64,000 nucleotides of DNA from Pseudanabaena mucicola FACHB-723 (GCF_014696385.1 NZ_JACJQB010000004.1:62001-126000), one strand, 5' to 3'. Counted from the first letter of the stretch, positions 36,420 to 45,793 are shown. Numbers and translations are program-made. Notes: generated by a model from the sequence alone, not told the origin.

Positions 36420-36665
36420 ATGGCGATCGCAGCAATTATCTACATCTCAGTGTCTGTACTTTTAGTAATCAGTGCAGTCATATTTTTTGTCAAGGCAATC
36501 CAGTCCTTAATGCACAAAAAACAAGTATCTAACTATAAACATACTGAACAAGTAATGTTTTTGCGCCCCGCAACTAATGATCCCCTCGCCATTTCTAACC
36601 GAAGAGCAGAAATCGTTGCTATGCTGGAACGACAATTTGCTAGTAGTCCCTCCTCCGACTCCTAG
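36420..36665 (+). CDS. small membrane protein upstream of ftsQ
   Basis: An 81-residue protein: one N-terminal membrane helix (IIYISVSVLLVISAVIFFV, about 6-25), a basic patch, and a cytoplasmic tail (RPATNDPLAISNRRAEIVAMLERQF). I start at ATG 36420 (MAIAAIIYIS); an upstream frame extension is not protein-like. It ends 26 bp before ftsQ, on the same strand, so it may share the division-gene transcript. I do not recognise a family. Single-pass small proteins near divisome genes are worth noting, but no function can be claimed. Confidence 0.6.
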   Translation: MAIAAIIYISVSVLLVISAVIFFVKAIQSLMHKKQVSNYKHTEQVMFLRPATNDPLAISNRRAEIVAMLERQFASSPSSDS

Positions 36666-36691
36666 CAGCACAGCAACAGGTAGGATCAAAG

Positions 36692-37504
36692 ATGACCGTT
36701 GAATTCCCTATCTCCACTGGAGAGGCAGACTATGTGGCGCGCCGCAAACAACTGCGAAAACAACGCCGACTTCGCATCTTTCAACGCATTTGGCAAATAG
36801 CATTCATCACAGGCATCACTGGGGGAATGTTGTGGGTTGCTATGCTTCCAGAATGGCAACTACGCAGTGCCAATCAAATTGAAATTGAGGGAAATAACTT
36901 ACTCTCTGAAGAGACAATCAAAAAGGCACTGCCACTCAAATATCCCCAATCAATCTTTCAAATTCAGCCCCAAGAGATTGCTCAAAAACTAGAATCATCT
37001 GTCCCAATCTCTAGCGCATCAATCTCGCGCACAATTTTCCCCTTTAAGTTAACGATCAAAGTTCAAGAACGCGCACCGATTGCCAGCGCTACACGCAAAG
37101 GTCAACAGGGATTCCTGGACAATGAAGGCATATGGATGCCCACTAAAGCCTATCCTCCCAATATCAAAAAACCAAATCTAGTCGTTTTAGAGCCAGAAAA
37201 TCGCCCCATCAAGCAATGGTCAGAACTATATACTCAAGTTAGCCAAAGCCAAATCAAAATCTCTCAGGTCGATGCCCGCGACGAATCAAATCTAGCCCTA
37301 ACAACAGAATTGGGATTAGTATATTTTGGTACATACGAGCCGAAGCTTTTTAATAGACAGTTAGAAGAACTCGACAGGATGAGAATGTTTTCGACCAAAA
37401 TTGATCCTAAAAGCCTCAAACATATTGACATTACCGAGCCTGACAAGCCAATCTTAGAAATGAATGAGCCACTCCAAGAAAAATCTGCTGAAACAAAATC
37501 TTAA
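36692..37504 (+). CDS. ftsQ: cell division protein FtsQ/DivIB
   Basis: A divisome scaffold protein with a cytoplasmic basic head (ARRKQLRKQRRLRIF), one membrane helix (about 31-52, IAFITGITGGMLWVAML), and a POTRA domain starting QIEIEGNNLLSEETIKKALP, followed by the beta domain with GFLDNEGIWMPTK. At 270 residues it is the size of cyanobacterial FtsQ. The C-terminal tail is acidic/Pro-Glu rich (DKPILEMNEPLQEKS). It precedes ftsZ by 151 bp, the standard cyanobacterial ftsQ-ftsZ order. Divergence from proteobacterial FtsQ is large but the POTRA pattern is clear. Confidence 0.92.
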   Translation: MTVEFPISTGEADYVARRKQLRKQRRLRIFQRIWQIAFITGITGGMLWVAMLPEWQLRSANQIEIEGNNLLSEETIKKALPLKYPQSIFQIQPQEIAQKLESSVPISSASISRTIFPFKLTIKVQERAPIASATRKGQQGFLDNEGIWMPTKAYPPNIKKPNLVVLEPENRPIKQWSELYTQVSQSQIKISQVDARDESNLALTTELGLVYFGTYEPKLFNRQLEELDRMRMFSTKIDPKSLKHIDITEPDKPILEMNEPLQEKSAETKS

Positions 37505-37655
37505 ATCTCTATGTCATTACCAATTTAAGGCTATTATTATTTCTTTCTGGTAGGTTTAAACTGTAATTCAGTCTTCTGAACCAAATGTGTTTTAAACTTT
37601 AAAAGATCTAAAGAGCATCAGCAAACACGATTCTATTTATGACATCCTTCAATAA

Positions 37656-38933
37656 ATGATATCTCAAAATGACTGGTCAAATTTGGACTCAAATGGTTCA
37701 GAAAACGGAGAAGTAGACGTGCAAATGGATGAACTTTCTGAGTTTTCAAATAACTCTAGACTTAACCCAAGTCACTCTCACAATCGGATGAAGCAGCAGT
37801 TAGGCGTTGATGCAAAAGCGGATAATATCATGTTGGGCAGTGTTGCAAAAATTAAAGTAATTGGTGTTGGCGGCGGCGGTGGCAATGCTGTAAATCGCAT
37901 GATCGCAAGTGATGTGGTTGGTGTAGAGTTCTGGTCTTTTAATACCGATGCTCAAGCTTTACTACAATCTTCTGCTTCTAAACGTTTTCAAATGGGTCAA
38001 AAATTGACCAGAGGCTTGGGTGCTGGCGGTAATCCTGCGATCGGGCAGAAAGCTGCCGAAGAATCCCGTGATGATATTGCCGCAGCCGTTGAAGGAGCCG
38101 ATCTGGTTTTTATTACCGCAGGTATGGGCGGTGGCACTGGCACAGGAGCTGCCCCCATTATTGCTGAGGTCGCCAAGGAAGCAGGCGCATTGACTGTGGG
38201 CATAGTAACTCGTCCTTTCACCTTTGAAGGTCGTCGTCGTGGACAACAGGCTGAAGAAGGAATCGCTGGCTTACAAAGCCGTGTTGATACTTTGATTGTG
38301 ATCCCCAATGACAAGTTACTCTCAGTCATTTCTGAACAAACCCCAGTCCAAGAAGCATTTCGGGTCGCTGACGATATCCTGCGGCAAGGCGTGCAGGGCA
38401 TTTCCGACATCATCATGATCCCCGGCTTAGTTAACGTTGACTTTGCTGACATCCGTGCAGTTATGGCAGATGCAGGCTCAGCCATGATGGGTATTGGCAT
38501 CGGTTCAGGCAAGTCTAGAGCAAGAGAAGCCGCCATGACCGCAATTTCTTCACCTTTGCTTGAGACTTCAGTCGAAGGAGCCAGTGGTGTAGTCTTCAAT
38601 ATTACAGGTGGTGAGGATATGACACTTCACGAAGTAAATGCAGCCGCAGAGACAATTTACGAAGTGGTCGATCCCAACGCCAATATTATTTTTGGTGCAG
38701 TTATTGATCCGAAGATGGACGGTGAAATCAGAATCACGGTAATTGCAACTGGCTTTACGCCCAAAAATCATCCTGCAATTCCACCCCAAATCTCCAAGAA
38801 AGTCCCACCCCTACCACCTAGCCAACCAACTAAGTCTTCATCGACTACTAGTGCTGTACAGCCAGAAAACAAACTTAGCAAGCCAGGACTAGACATTCCT
38901 GATTTTCTCCAACGTCGTCGTTCTCCAAAATAA
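37656..38933 (+). CDS. ftsZ: cell division protein FtsZ
   Basis: Tubulin-like GTPase that forms the division ring. The 425-residue protein has a disordered N-terminal head of about 60 residues typical of cyanobacteria, the GTP-binding domain ([15 protein letters not shown] at 68-82, tubulin signature [10 protein letters not shown] at 158-167), the T7 loop [16 protein letters not shown], a Ser/Pro/Thr linker, and the C-terminal peptide [10 protein letters not shown] that binds FtsA/SepF-like or ZipN-type anchors. The start ATG at 37656 keeps the N-terminal head; a later in-frame ATG (codon 24) is possible. Promoter likely lies in the 151 bp after ftsQ. Confidence 0.98.
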   Translation: MISQNDWSNLDSNGSENGEVDVQMDELSEFSNNSRLNPSHSHNRMKQQLGVDAKADNIMLGSVAKIKVIGVGGGGGNAVNRMIASDVVGVEFWSFNTDAQALLQSSASKRFQMGQKLTRGLGAGGNPAIGQKAAEESRDDIAAAVEGADLVFITAGMGGGTGTGAAPIIAEVAKEAGALTVGIVTRPFTFEGRRRGQQAEEGIAGLQSRVDTLIVIPNDKLLSVISEQTPVQEAFRVADDILRQGVQGISDIIMIPGLVNVDFADIRAVMADAGSAMMGIGIGSGKSRAREAAMTAISSPLLETSVEGASGVVFNITGGEDMTLHEVNAAAETIYEVVDPNANIIFGAVIDPKMDGEIRITVIATGFTPKNHPAIPPQISKKVPPLPPSQPTKSSSTTSAVQPENKLSKPGLDIPDFLQRRRSPK

Positions 38934-39063
38934 AGTCAACAGAAATCAACAGAAATACAATTCTGTCTATTTCAATCTAATTTTGTCGTAAATTAATGCT
39001 AATAAGAGCTAATTAAGCACGACAATAGAAGCATATGGCTATGTTAACTCTTGATAAATTGCA

Positions 39064-40062
39064 GTGACACACTTAACAACTACTAGGCACGGACTTCACA
39101 GACTACCTTCTTTAAATAGCGGTGAAGATCGACTTAGGCTGTTTGCTGGATCGGCAAACCTGCCGCTTGCCCAAGAAATTTCCCGCTATTTAGGGATTGA
39201 ACTAGGGCCGATGGTACGCAAAAATTTCGCCGATGGGGAAGTTTATGTACAGGTACAGGAATCAATTCGTGGTTGTGACGTTTATTTGATTCAACCCACC
39301 TGTCGCCCTGTCAATGACCATTTAACTGAATTGCTAATCATGATTGATGCCTGTCGTCGTGCATCAGCAAGACAAATTACGGCGGTCATGCCCTACTACG
39401 GCTATGCTCGCGCCGATCGCAAAACCGCAGGTCGAGAATCAATTACCGCAAAGCTAGTTGCTAACTTGATCGTCCAGTCTGGTGCTGATCGCGTAATTGC
39501 CATGGATCTACACTCAGCACAAATCCAAGGATATTTTGATATTCCTTGTGATCATGTCTATGGCGCTCCTGTGCTGTTTGATTACCTCAAGGAAAAGAAT
39601 TTACCTGATTTAGTAGTAGTTTCTCCAGATGTTGGTGGAGTAGCTCGCGCTCGAGCCTTCGCCAAAAAACTGGATGATGCACCTCTGGCAATCATTGATA
39701 AGCGTCGCCAAAGCCATAATGTGGCGGAGGTGATGAATGTGATTGGTGATGTCAATGGCAAAACTGCTGTTCTTGTTGATGACATGATTGATACGGCTGG
39801 AACCATCTATGAAGCTGCGAAACTACTGCGGAAAGAAGGGGCAAGACAGGTATATGCCTGTGCCACCCATGCTATTTTCTCGCCTCCTGCCATAGATCGC
39901 CTGTCTAGTGGAGTATTTGAGGAAGTCATCGTTACGAACTCAACACCTGTGAGACAAGACAGCTATTTCTCTCAGCTACGGGTACTGTCGGTAGCAGATC
40001 TATTAGGTGAAACAATCTGGCGCGTCCATGAAGATACCTCTGTAAGTAGTATGTTTCGGTAG
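39064..40062 (+). CDS. prs: ribose-phosphate pyrophosphokinase
   Basis: Makes PRPP from ribose 5-phosphate and ATP, feeding purine, pyrimidine, His and Trp synthesis; users apt and hisB are in the same window. The 332-residue product has RLRLFAGSANLPLAQEISRYLG, FADGEVYVQVQESIRGCDVYLIQ, the ATP-flexible segment PYYGYARADRK near 118, and the PRPP motif AVLVDDMIDTAGTIYEAAKLL near 240. Starts at GTG 39064 with a 20-residue head; later starts would cut into the core. It stands alone, 130 bp after ftsZ. Confidence 0.97.
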   Translation: MTHLTTTRHGLHRLPSLNSGEDRLRLFAGSANLPLAQEISRYLGIELGPMVRKNFADGEVYVQVQESIRGCDVYLIQPTCRPVNDHLTELLIMIDACRRASARQITAVMPYYGYARADRKTAGRESITAKLVANLIVQSGADRVIAMDLHSAQIQGYFDIPCDHVYGAPVLFDYLKEKNLPDLVVVSPDVGGVARARAFAKKLDDAPLAIIDKRRQSHNVAEVMNVIGDVNGKTAVLVDDMIDTAGTIYEAAKLLRKEGARQVYACATHAIFSPPAIDRLSSGVFEEVIVTNSTPVRQDSYFSQLRVLSVADLLGETIWRVHEDTSVSSMFR

Positions 40063-40379
40063 TGATCGCTTTAATGTAAAAGCGTATCCCACGATACAAA
40101 CTACAGTTATGTAGTAAGTTTAAGTGATGTTAATTACTTAAACCTATGAGTTATAAGGATTTCCCATTAACTAAGCTATATCTAAATGTTTTTGAAAGTT
40201 ATTGTAGCTGCCATTAGTCTTATCCAAAAGACGAGTTACTGCGCTAAGCGCAGTAACTCGATAGCAATAGCTATAAATTTAATCTTTAAAAACATTTAGT
40301 AAGGTTTAGCTAAAGCGTAAAGTGTCTTATACGATAGTTTATATATTGTTTTATTTTTGGCTAAAGAGGGTGTATAAGC
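40063..40379. other. 317-bp prs-ntcA spacer
   Basis: It contains a nested palindromic element (40182-40299) and the presumptive ntcA promoter. A GTA-10 nt-TAC sequence at 40316-40331 is close to but not the normal NtcA box (GTA-8 nt-TAC). A TATATT-like -10 lies at about 40340-40346. No reading frame. Confidence 0.55.
40182..40299. repeat. nested palindromic element, family copy 3
   Basis: The outer stem CTAAATGTTTTTGAAAG (40182-40198) with CTTTAAAAACATTTAG (40284-40299) is the stem type of copies 2 and 5, but its loop holds an 85-bp insert that itself has TAGCT ends and a perfect 13-bp hairpin (40232-40244 with 40248-40260), like copy 1. It reads as one element inserted into the loop of another. 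Confidence 0.6.
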
Positions 40380-41042
40380 TTGGCAGACCGTGCTCTTGTT
40401 GAAGTCTTTCGCGAAATGAATGGGGGAATGTTTCCTCCCATGACAGAAACGTTTGAACGCGGTAAGACAATTTTTTTCCCTGGTGATCCTGCGGAGCGTT
40501 TTTACTTTTTAGTTAAAGGAGCAGTAAAACTTTCGAGAGTTTACGAAGCAGGTGAAGAAATTACGGTAGCCCTATTGCGAGAAAATAGTGTATTCGGAGT
40601 TTTATCTTTAATTACAGGTAATCGCTCTGATCGCTTTTATCATGCCGTTGCCTTTACGCCTGTGGAGTTGCTTTCTGTCCCCATCGATCAAGTTGAGAAG
40701 GCCCTCAAAGAAGATACTGAGTTACCGATGGTGTTATTAAGGGGGCTATCATCGCGCATTTTACAAACGGAGATGATGATCGAAACCTTAGCTCATCGTG
40801 ATATGGGATCAAGATTAGTTAGCTTTTTGTTGATTCTCTGTCGTGATTTTGGTACACCTTCGGCAGATGGGGTAACGATCGATCTAAAACTTTCGCACCA
40901 AGCGATCGCAGAGGCAATTGGCTCAACACGAGTGACTGTGACAAGGCTACTCGGTGATTTACGCAAACAAAAGATGATTGCCATTTCTAAGAAACGGATT
41001 ACTGTGCATAATCCAATTGAGCTAGGACAACAGTTTGCTTAA
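40380..41042 (+). CDS. ntcA: global nitrogen regulator NtcA
   Basis: CRP-family transcription factor controlling nitrogen assimilation in cyanobacteria, activated by 2-oxoglutarate and PipX. The 220-residue product has the diagnostic [60 protein letters not shown], and the [24 protein letters not shown] with near-identical matches to known NtcA, so the name is firm. The start is TTG 40380 behind AGAGGG; an in-frame TAA lies six codons upstream, and no ATG or GTG occurs near. It stands alone and follows an element-rich spacer. No perfect NtcA box for autoregulation was seen. Confidence 0.97.
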   Translation: MADRALVEVFREMNGGMFPPMTETFERGKTIFFPGDPAERFYFLVKGAVKLSRVYEAGEEITVALLRENSVFGVLSLITGNRSDRFYHAVAFTPVELLSVPIDQVEKALKEDTELPMVLLRGLSSRILQTEMMIETLAHRDMGSRLVSFLLILCRDFGTPSADGVTIDLKLSHQAIAEAIGSTRVTVTRLLGDLRKQKMIAISKKRITVHNPIELGQQFA

Positions 41043-41159
41043 GTTGGAGTAAGTTTGTGTAATTAGTTAGATCTGCGGCAAAGTGTGATGTCAATCTTCT
41101 AATCAAAGTATTGATACGCTAAGCTGTGTATAGAAAACCATCAATAGAAAGTATCTAAA

Positions 41160-41492
41160 ATGTACGAAACATTAAAAGTAATTTGGTCAGTTGTTGCTAT
41201 TTGTTTAGTAGTTCTCATATTGTTACATAGTCCTAAAAGTGACGGCTTAGGTGGCTTTAGTGGACAAGCTCAGTTATTTTCCAGCACCAAAAGTGCAGAA
41301 ACTGCTCTTAACCGTGTGACTTGGTTCTTAACTGCTGCTTTTTTGGGCTTAACTGTAGTGCTTAGCGGTGGTTGGTTTACAACCTCAACAGTTACTTCTC
41401 CCCCTGCTCAAATTGCCCCCGCCACAAATACTGTTCCTAATGCCCAGCCAATTCCCTTAGATTTGCCTGCCACAACGCCAGCAACTCCATAA
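41160..41492 (+). CDS. secG: preprotein translocase subunit SecG
   Basis: Small subunit of the SecYEG channel. A 110-residue protein with two membrane helices (about 5-25, IWSVVAICLVVLILLHSP; about 55-75, TAAFLGLTVVLSGGWF) around the conserved loop KSDGLGGFSGQAQLFSSTKSAE. The C-terminal 35 residues are a Pro/Ala/Thr-rich tail. Monocistronic, after ntcA, ending directly in a terminator. Confidence 0.95.
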   Translation: MYETLKVIWSVVAICLVVLILLHSPKSDGLGGFSGQAQLFSSTKSAETALNRVTWFLTAAFLGLTVVLSGGWFTTSTVTSPPAQIAPATNTVPNAQPIPLDLPATTPATP

Positions 41493-41524
41493 AAGAAAAG
41501 GAGCGATTTCGCTCCTTTTCTTTT
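41491..41524. terminator. terminator after secG
   Basis: A 16-bp perfect stem (41491-41506 with 41509-41524) and T tract, starting at the secG stop codon. The short loop of two bases will open to a larger one in RNA. Confidence 0.9.
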
Positions 41525-41544
41525 GGGGCGAGATTGCTTTCCCA

Positions 41545-41605
41545 CAGTCTAAAAATAGACATTAAAACCCAAGAATTAGTGTTGCGGCGCTTCGCGACGC
41601 AACGT
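41545..41605. repeat. palindromic element, family copy 4 (short)
   Basis: It has the family flank ATTAAAACCCAAGAATTAG followed by a 9-of-10-bp hairpin (41581-41590 with 41594-41603) nearly identical in its core to copy 1 (GTTGCGGCGC). It sits immediately before the coaE stop. Confidence 0.6.
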
Positions 41606-42223
41606 CTAATCTTTCACTGGGAAGGGAGTATACAACCCAAGTGGTGAATTAAGCAAAGCTTGATCGACTTGAAAAAATAAATCTTGGGTATTGTCAGAGT
41701 TAACAATTACGACATCTGAGAGTTCAATTTTTTCTGATTGTGATATTTGACTGCAAATCCTTTGTATAGCTTCAGATTTTGAGAGCTGATTGCGTTGCAT
41801 TAGTCTTTGTAATTGCTGTTGGGGATCGCAAGCAATCACCCAAGTCTCAGTTACCAAATTCTGCATATTTGCTTCAAAAAGTAAGGGGATCACCATGACA
41901 ACGGTTGATGGTGCAAGACGATTGGCTTCAGATTGTAGACATTCTCGGACGTATGGATGAATTAGGCTTTCTAGCCATTGACGTTCAATTTCGCTGTCAA
42001 AGACAATCGCAGCGAGCTTGCGCCGATCGAGATGACCTTGATCATCAAATATTAATTTGCCATAGCGATCACAAATTTTGCTGAGCCGCTCATTGGTGAG
42101 AGCCTGCCTTGCATAGATATCCGCATCCAAAATTGGTAAGCCATAGGTATGGTGTAAGTAATCAGAAACAGTGGTTTTACCCGTGGCAATTCCCCCTGTA
42201 AGCCCGATAATGCGTTGCTGCAT
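41606..42223 (-). CDS. coaE: dephospho-CoA kinase
   Basis: Last step of CoA synthesis. A 205-residue P-loop kinase: GLTGGIATGKTTVSDYL near 7, LPILDADIYARQAL near 30, LIHPYVRECLQSE near 87, and LIFDDQGHLDRRKLAAIVF. It faces secG and diverges from the SemiSWEET gene with 48 bp between starts. Normal in length and motifs. Confidence 0.96.
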   Translation of the reverse strand: MQQRIIGLTGGIATGKTTVSDYLHHTYGLPILDADIYARQALTNERLSKICDRYGKLIFDDQGHLDRRKLAAIVFDSEIERQWLESLIHPYVRECLQSEANRLAPSTVVMVIPLLFEANMQNLVTETWVIACDPQQQLQRLMQRNQLSKSEAIQRICSQISQSEKIELSDVVIVNSDNTQDLFFQVDQALLNSPLGLYTPFPVKD

Positions 42224-42271
42224 AGTTTTGGAGATAGTGACTCGAAATCTAGGAATAAAAGTTGAGAACTT

Positions 42272-42526
42272 ATGGAAATCAAAGATATTGTGGGGTTTAT
42301 GGCTGCGTCTCTAACGACATTGGCTTTTTTACCGCAGGTGATCAAAGTTTGGCGATCGCGATCAACTAAAGATATTTCCTTACCGATGTTAATTGCTTTT
42401 ATTGCAGGTGTGGCTTTGTGGTTGGCGTATGGGGTTTTGGTAAATGGTTCGCCCATTGTGATTGCCAATGCAGTTACCTTAGTTTTGAATTTAGCAATCT
42501 TACGGTTCAAACTCAAGCATGGTTAA
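42272..42526 (+). CDS. SemiSWEET family sugar transporter
   Basis: An 84-residue protein with three predicted membrane helices (about 5-22, 36-55, 62-80), the triple-helix unit of SWEET transporters, with the PQ-loop motif LAFLPQVIKVWRSRSTKDIS. SemiSWEETs work as dimers moving mono- or disaccharides across the membrane. The substrate is unknown. Located head-to-head with coaE and followed by a repeat hairpin. Length and motif leave little doubt about the family. Confidence 0.9.
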   Translation: MEIKDIVGFMAASLTTLAFLPQVIKVWRSRSTKDISLPMLIAFIAGVALWLAYGVLVNGSPIVIANAVTLVLNLAILRFKLKHG

Positions 42527-42528
42527 AG

Positions 42529-42571
42529 CTAAAACCTGTGGCGCACGCGCAGCGTGCACCACAGGTTTTAG
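42529..42571. terminator. hairpin after SemiSWEET gene, repeat type
   Basis: Arms 42529-42548 and 42552-42571 match at 19 of 20 positions around GCA. The core is the same as at 30089-30145 (CTAAAACCTGTGGCGCACGC), with one base changed on the right arm. Confidence 0.8.
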
Positions 42572-42649
42572 TTCTACCTATCCTTAAAAGCTAGGCAATA
42601 AAAGTTAAAATTTATTACGATTCTCTTTCATTTTTTGTCCCTAGTTAAC

Positions 42650-43375
42650 ATGACCTCTCTTAGCGAATTCTTCTCAAACTATCTCACGCATTTTGTGATG
42701 CTAGGTCTGATTTTGGGCTTTGCAATCGCCCACAGTGGGCTTGCCGAATTAAGGATGTGGGCAGAGGAACGAATTGGGGCAAGGCTATATCGTGTGATTT
42801 TTGCCTTAGTTAGTATTCCTTTGGCGGTCTTGCTGATGATTTATTTCTTTAACCACCGTTATGATGGCGTGCAGTTATGGGATGTCAAGGCAGTTACGGG
42901 CGTATATGAGTTTGTATGGATTCTTTCAGCAATTTCCTTCTTGTTTCTCTATCCTGCTACGTTTAACTTAACTGAAGTTGCGGCGATTAAAAGACCAGAA
43001 GTACATTTGTTTGAAACGGGGATCATTCGTATTTGTCGCCATCCTCAAATGATTGGTCAATGTTTATGGGGAATTGCCCATGCGCTTTGGGTGGGATCAT
43101 CTTTCACTTTGACAACTGCGATCGCATTGGTTGTTTATCATTTATTTGCTGTATGGCATGGCGATCAGCGTTTGTTTAAGCGTTACGGCGATGCTTTTTT
43201 GGCGGTGAAGGAACGCACTTCAGTTTTGCCATTTTTGGCAATTGCCCAAGGTCGCCAGCAACTGGTCTTACAAGAATTTGTCCGTCCTGCCTATATTGGT
43301 GTTGCTATTACAGTTCTGTTGTTCCGATGGCTACATCCGATCGTAATTACGGCTTCAGCCAATCTAAATTTATAA
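42650..43375 (+). CDS. NnrU family membrane protein, probable 15-cis-zeta-carotene isomerase homolog
   Basis: A 241-residue protein with about six hydrophobic helices. Sequence: LGFAIAHSGLAELRMWAEERIGARLYRVIFALVSIPLA-like N-terminus (conserved HSG and ER), LFETGIIRICRHPQMIGQCLWG near 126 and HLFAVWHGDQRLFKRYG near 165. NnrU-like proteins of cyanobacteria are close to plant Z-ISO, the haem-dependent isomerase of carotenoid synthesis; the two are one family, so function is probable but not proven. I start at ATG 42650; a TTG five codons upstream is a poor start. Confidence 0.75.
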   Translation: MTSLSEFFSNYLTHFVMLGLILGFAIAHSGLAELRMWAEERIGARLYRVIFALVSIPLAVLLMIYFFNHRYDGVQLWDVKAVTGVYEFVWILSAISFLFLYPATFNLTEVAAIKRPEVHLFETGIIRICRHPQMIGQCLWGIAHALWVGSSFTLTTAIALVVYHLFAVWHGDQRLFKRYGDAFLAVKERTSVLPFLAIAQGRQQLVLQEFVRPAYIGVAITVLLFRWLHPIVITASANLNL

Positions 43376-43380
43376 CATCT

Positions 43381-43417
43381 ATAACCGAAGGGGGCACATT
43401 GCGTCCCCTTCGGTTAT
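43381..43417. terminator. bidirectional terminator (NnrU / sasA)
   Basis: A 13-bp perfect stem (43381-43393 with 43405-43417) with an 11-nt loop. The sasA stop begins at its right edge. Confidence 0.8.
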
Positions 43418-44529
43418 TAGTAAACTGGTAGCGTAAATCGGAAGCAACTGCCTTTTTTGCCGATTGCATCATCGACCCAGATATGACCGTAGTGGGCATT
43501 AATAATCCGACGGCAAAGGGACAGACCAATTCCATAGCCATCAGCCTCATCATCTCGTTCTAGACGATAGCGCTCTTCAAAAACGCGATCGCGCATTTCC
43601 GCAGGAATACCGGGACCATTATCAGTAATGCTAATTTCAATTTTTTGGGCGGTGCGATGCATGACCGTTAGCTCGATCTTGCCGCCTTCAGGCGTGTATT
43701 TAGTGGCATTCCCCAATAGATTGATTAAAACTTGACGGATTTTTTCTTGATCGATATAGACAGGCGGTAAATCCGTGGGAATATCCTTGATTAATTTTTG
43801 ATGTTTCCCCTCTAAGCATTTATTGAAATAAAAATCGCTGATGACACTGTGACAAAGCTGATCAAATTGAATTTTTTGGCGTTGCGTCCGAAACTTAGTA
43901 TTTGCTCCTCTACCTGCTTCGAGAATATCGGTGATCATACTATCGGCATCCCTTGCCTTATTCCGAGCATGTTTGAGTAGGCGCGATACCATTTGTGGGT
44001 CGATTTTATCGCCACTTTTTTCGATCGTATCAATGGCTAGCAAAATTGCTGTTAATGGGTTGCGGAGGTCGTGGGCAAGCATTCCCAATACCCGATCTTT
44101 AAAACGAATTTGCTCTTCAATCTCGGCTTTTTCCTGTGACAACCGAAATACATCGTCGGCTAACCTAGCAACCTCGTTCATGTAATCAATATTTTGAGCG
44201 AGTTCAGGGGGATGATTGGTTGTCTGATCTAATACTTGCTGTTTCCATGTATCCCAACAGGTTTCAAGTTGTGAGAGGATATTTTTCCCTGCGATTGTTT
44301 GCCGTGGTAAAGGTGATAATTTGAGAAGCGCTGGCGACATCACCACTTTAAATAGTTCGGCAAGCTGTGGCTGACTTGCCACGTTGATGACCTGTAGTTC
44401 AGAGCGACATTCACTTTCGCGTTGCAAAAATTCCTCCACTTCTTTGACTAAATCCTTTGCCTTGGGGCGATCGTCAATAAATAGTAAGAGTTGTAAGGTT
44501 GATTCAGGTAATGTTGGAATAGTCCTCAT
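43417..44529 (-). CDS. sasA: clock-output sensor kinase SasA
   Basis: Histidine kinase that binds KaiC and passes circadian timing to the regulator RpaA. The N-terminal 95 residues have the KaiB-like thioredoxin fold of SasA (LQLLLFIDDRPKAKDLVKEV); then a coiled coil, the dimerisation/phosphoacceptor motif VLGMLAHDLRNPLTAILLAI, the N box INLLGNATKYTPEGG, and ISITDNGPGIP and GIGLSLCRRI for ATP binding. 370 residues from ATG 44529; a TTG six codons upstream is less likely. No kaiABC genes are in the window. Shares a terminator with the NnrU gene. Confidence 0.95.
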   Translation of the reverse strand: MRTIPTLPESTLQLLLFIDDRPKAKDLVKEVEEFLQRESECRSELQVINVASQPQLAELFKVVMSPALLKLSPLPRQTIAGKNILSQLETCWDTWKQQVLDQTTNHPPELAQNIDYMNEVARLADDVFRLSQEKAEIEEQIRFKDRVLGMLAHDLRNPLTAILLAIDTIEKSGDKIDPQMVSRLLKHARNKARDADSMITDILEAGRGANTKFRTQRQKIQFDQLCHSVISDFYFNKCLEGKHQKLIKDIPTDLPPVYIDQEKIRQVLINLLGNATKYTPEGGKIELTVMHRTAQKIEISITDNGPGIPAEMRDRVFEERYRLERDDEADGYGIGLSLCRRIINAHYGHIWVDDAIGKKGSCFRFTLPVY

Positions 44530-44587
44530 TAGTTTTCGGACTCGCAACGGATTTTAAGACATTCTTAATAATTATATTATTGTTCTC

Positions 44588-45754
44588 ATGGTTTTACCTC
44601 AACAGCGATGGCAGATTTTCTCACCTCAACCAGAGTTGTCAGAGACGATTGCCAGTTCAACGGGACTTTCACCGATAATTGCGCAGGTTTTGTTAAATCG
44701 GGGTATTAATAGTCCCGAAGCTGCCAAAATCTTTCTTGATCCTGAATTAGAGGCACTACCCGATCCTAAGCGAGAATTTCCTGATTTAATTACTAGTATT
44801 GACTGTATTGAGCGGGCGATTAAGAATTGCGATCGCATTGTTATCTGTGGTGACTACGATGTTGATGGGATGACTAGTACGGCTTTGCTCATTCGTACCC
44901 TGCGTTTATTAGGTGGCATTGTCGAATATGAGATCCCCAGTCGCATGACTGAAGGCTATGGAATTAATCAGCGTATTGTTCAAGATTGTTGCGATCGCAA
45001 CGTCAAATTAATTATTACCGTGGATAATGGCATCGCTGCCTATGAGGCAATTGCCCTTGCCAAATCATTAAATATTTCTGTAATTGTCACCGACCACCAC
45101 GAAGTCCCCGAAGACACTAGCAAAATCCCCCCCGCAACGGCAATCTTAAATCCTAAATATCAGGTTGCACCCGATTCTCCCTATGCTGCGATCGCAGGTG
45201 TCGGTGTCGCTTACGTGTTGGCGTTGGAATTAAGCGATCGCTTCGGCAAACGTGCCGAATTAGAGAATCCTTTATTAGAATTATTCACCCTTGGCACAAT
45301 CGCCGATCTTGCTTCACTCACAGGTATTAATCGCCGATTAGTCAAAAAAGGTTTACGCCTACTATCGCAATCTAAAGTAATTGGCATTATTGCCCTGATT
45401 AATGAAACGGGAATTGCTAAGGATAAACAAACAGGTTTAAAACCTGAAGCGATTGGGTTTGGACTAGGACCGCGTATTAATGCGATCGGGCGAATTGGTA
45501 ATCCGCAGGTAATTATTGATTTGTTAACCTGCGAGGACATGGGGCAAGCGATTATCTTGGCTCAAGAATGTGAAGCCACCAATCGCCAGCGCCAAGATCT
45601 TTGCAAAGAGATTGAACAAGAAGCAATCGCCTATATGTCAAAGCTCAAATCAGAGGGCTTTGATATTACTCAAGAGCGAGTTTTAGTAATAGTTGATCGG
45701 GAGGTGCAGGATACTCTCTATCCTGATCCCAAGGGAAACAAAGAAATGGCATAG
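44588..45754 (+). pseudogene. recJ: recJ 5' half (DHH domain), truncated by insertion
   Basis: Encodes the N-terminal half of RecJ, the 5'-3' single-strand exonuclease of recombination and repair. DHH phosphoesterase motifs are present: VICGDYDVDGMTSTAL (85-100), ITVDNGIA (143-150), VTDHHEVP (168-174), and TLGTIADLASL. Homology stops at VLVIVDRE (codon 372, ending 45703); 16 non-homologous codons follow to a stop. The next RecJ residues (GWHHGVIG) are found 1.76 kb downstream at 47462. A 12-bp hairpin (45736-45747 with 45757-45768) overlaps the new stop. The nuclease domain is intact but lacks DHHA1 and the OB part, so activity alone is doubtful. Confidence 0.9.
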
Positions 45755-45793
45755 CTATTTCTTTGTTTGAAAACCCTTACTGAGTTTAGTTTT

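Noticed and set aside
37997-38599. A 200-codon frame antisense to ftsZ
   Set aside because: It lies wholly inside the well-supported ftsZ gene on the other strand and its translation is low-complexity Ser/Ala/Pro sequence, typical of a shadow frame.
40316-40331. A normal NtcA binding site
   Set aside because: Half-sites GTA and TAC are separated by 10 rather than 8 bases.
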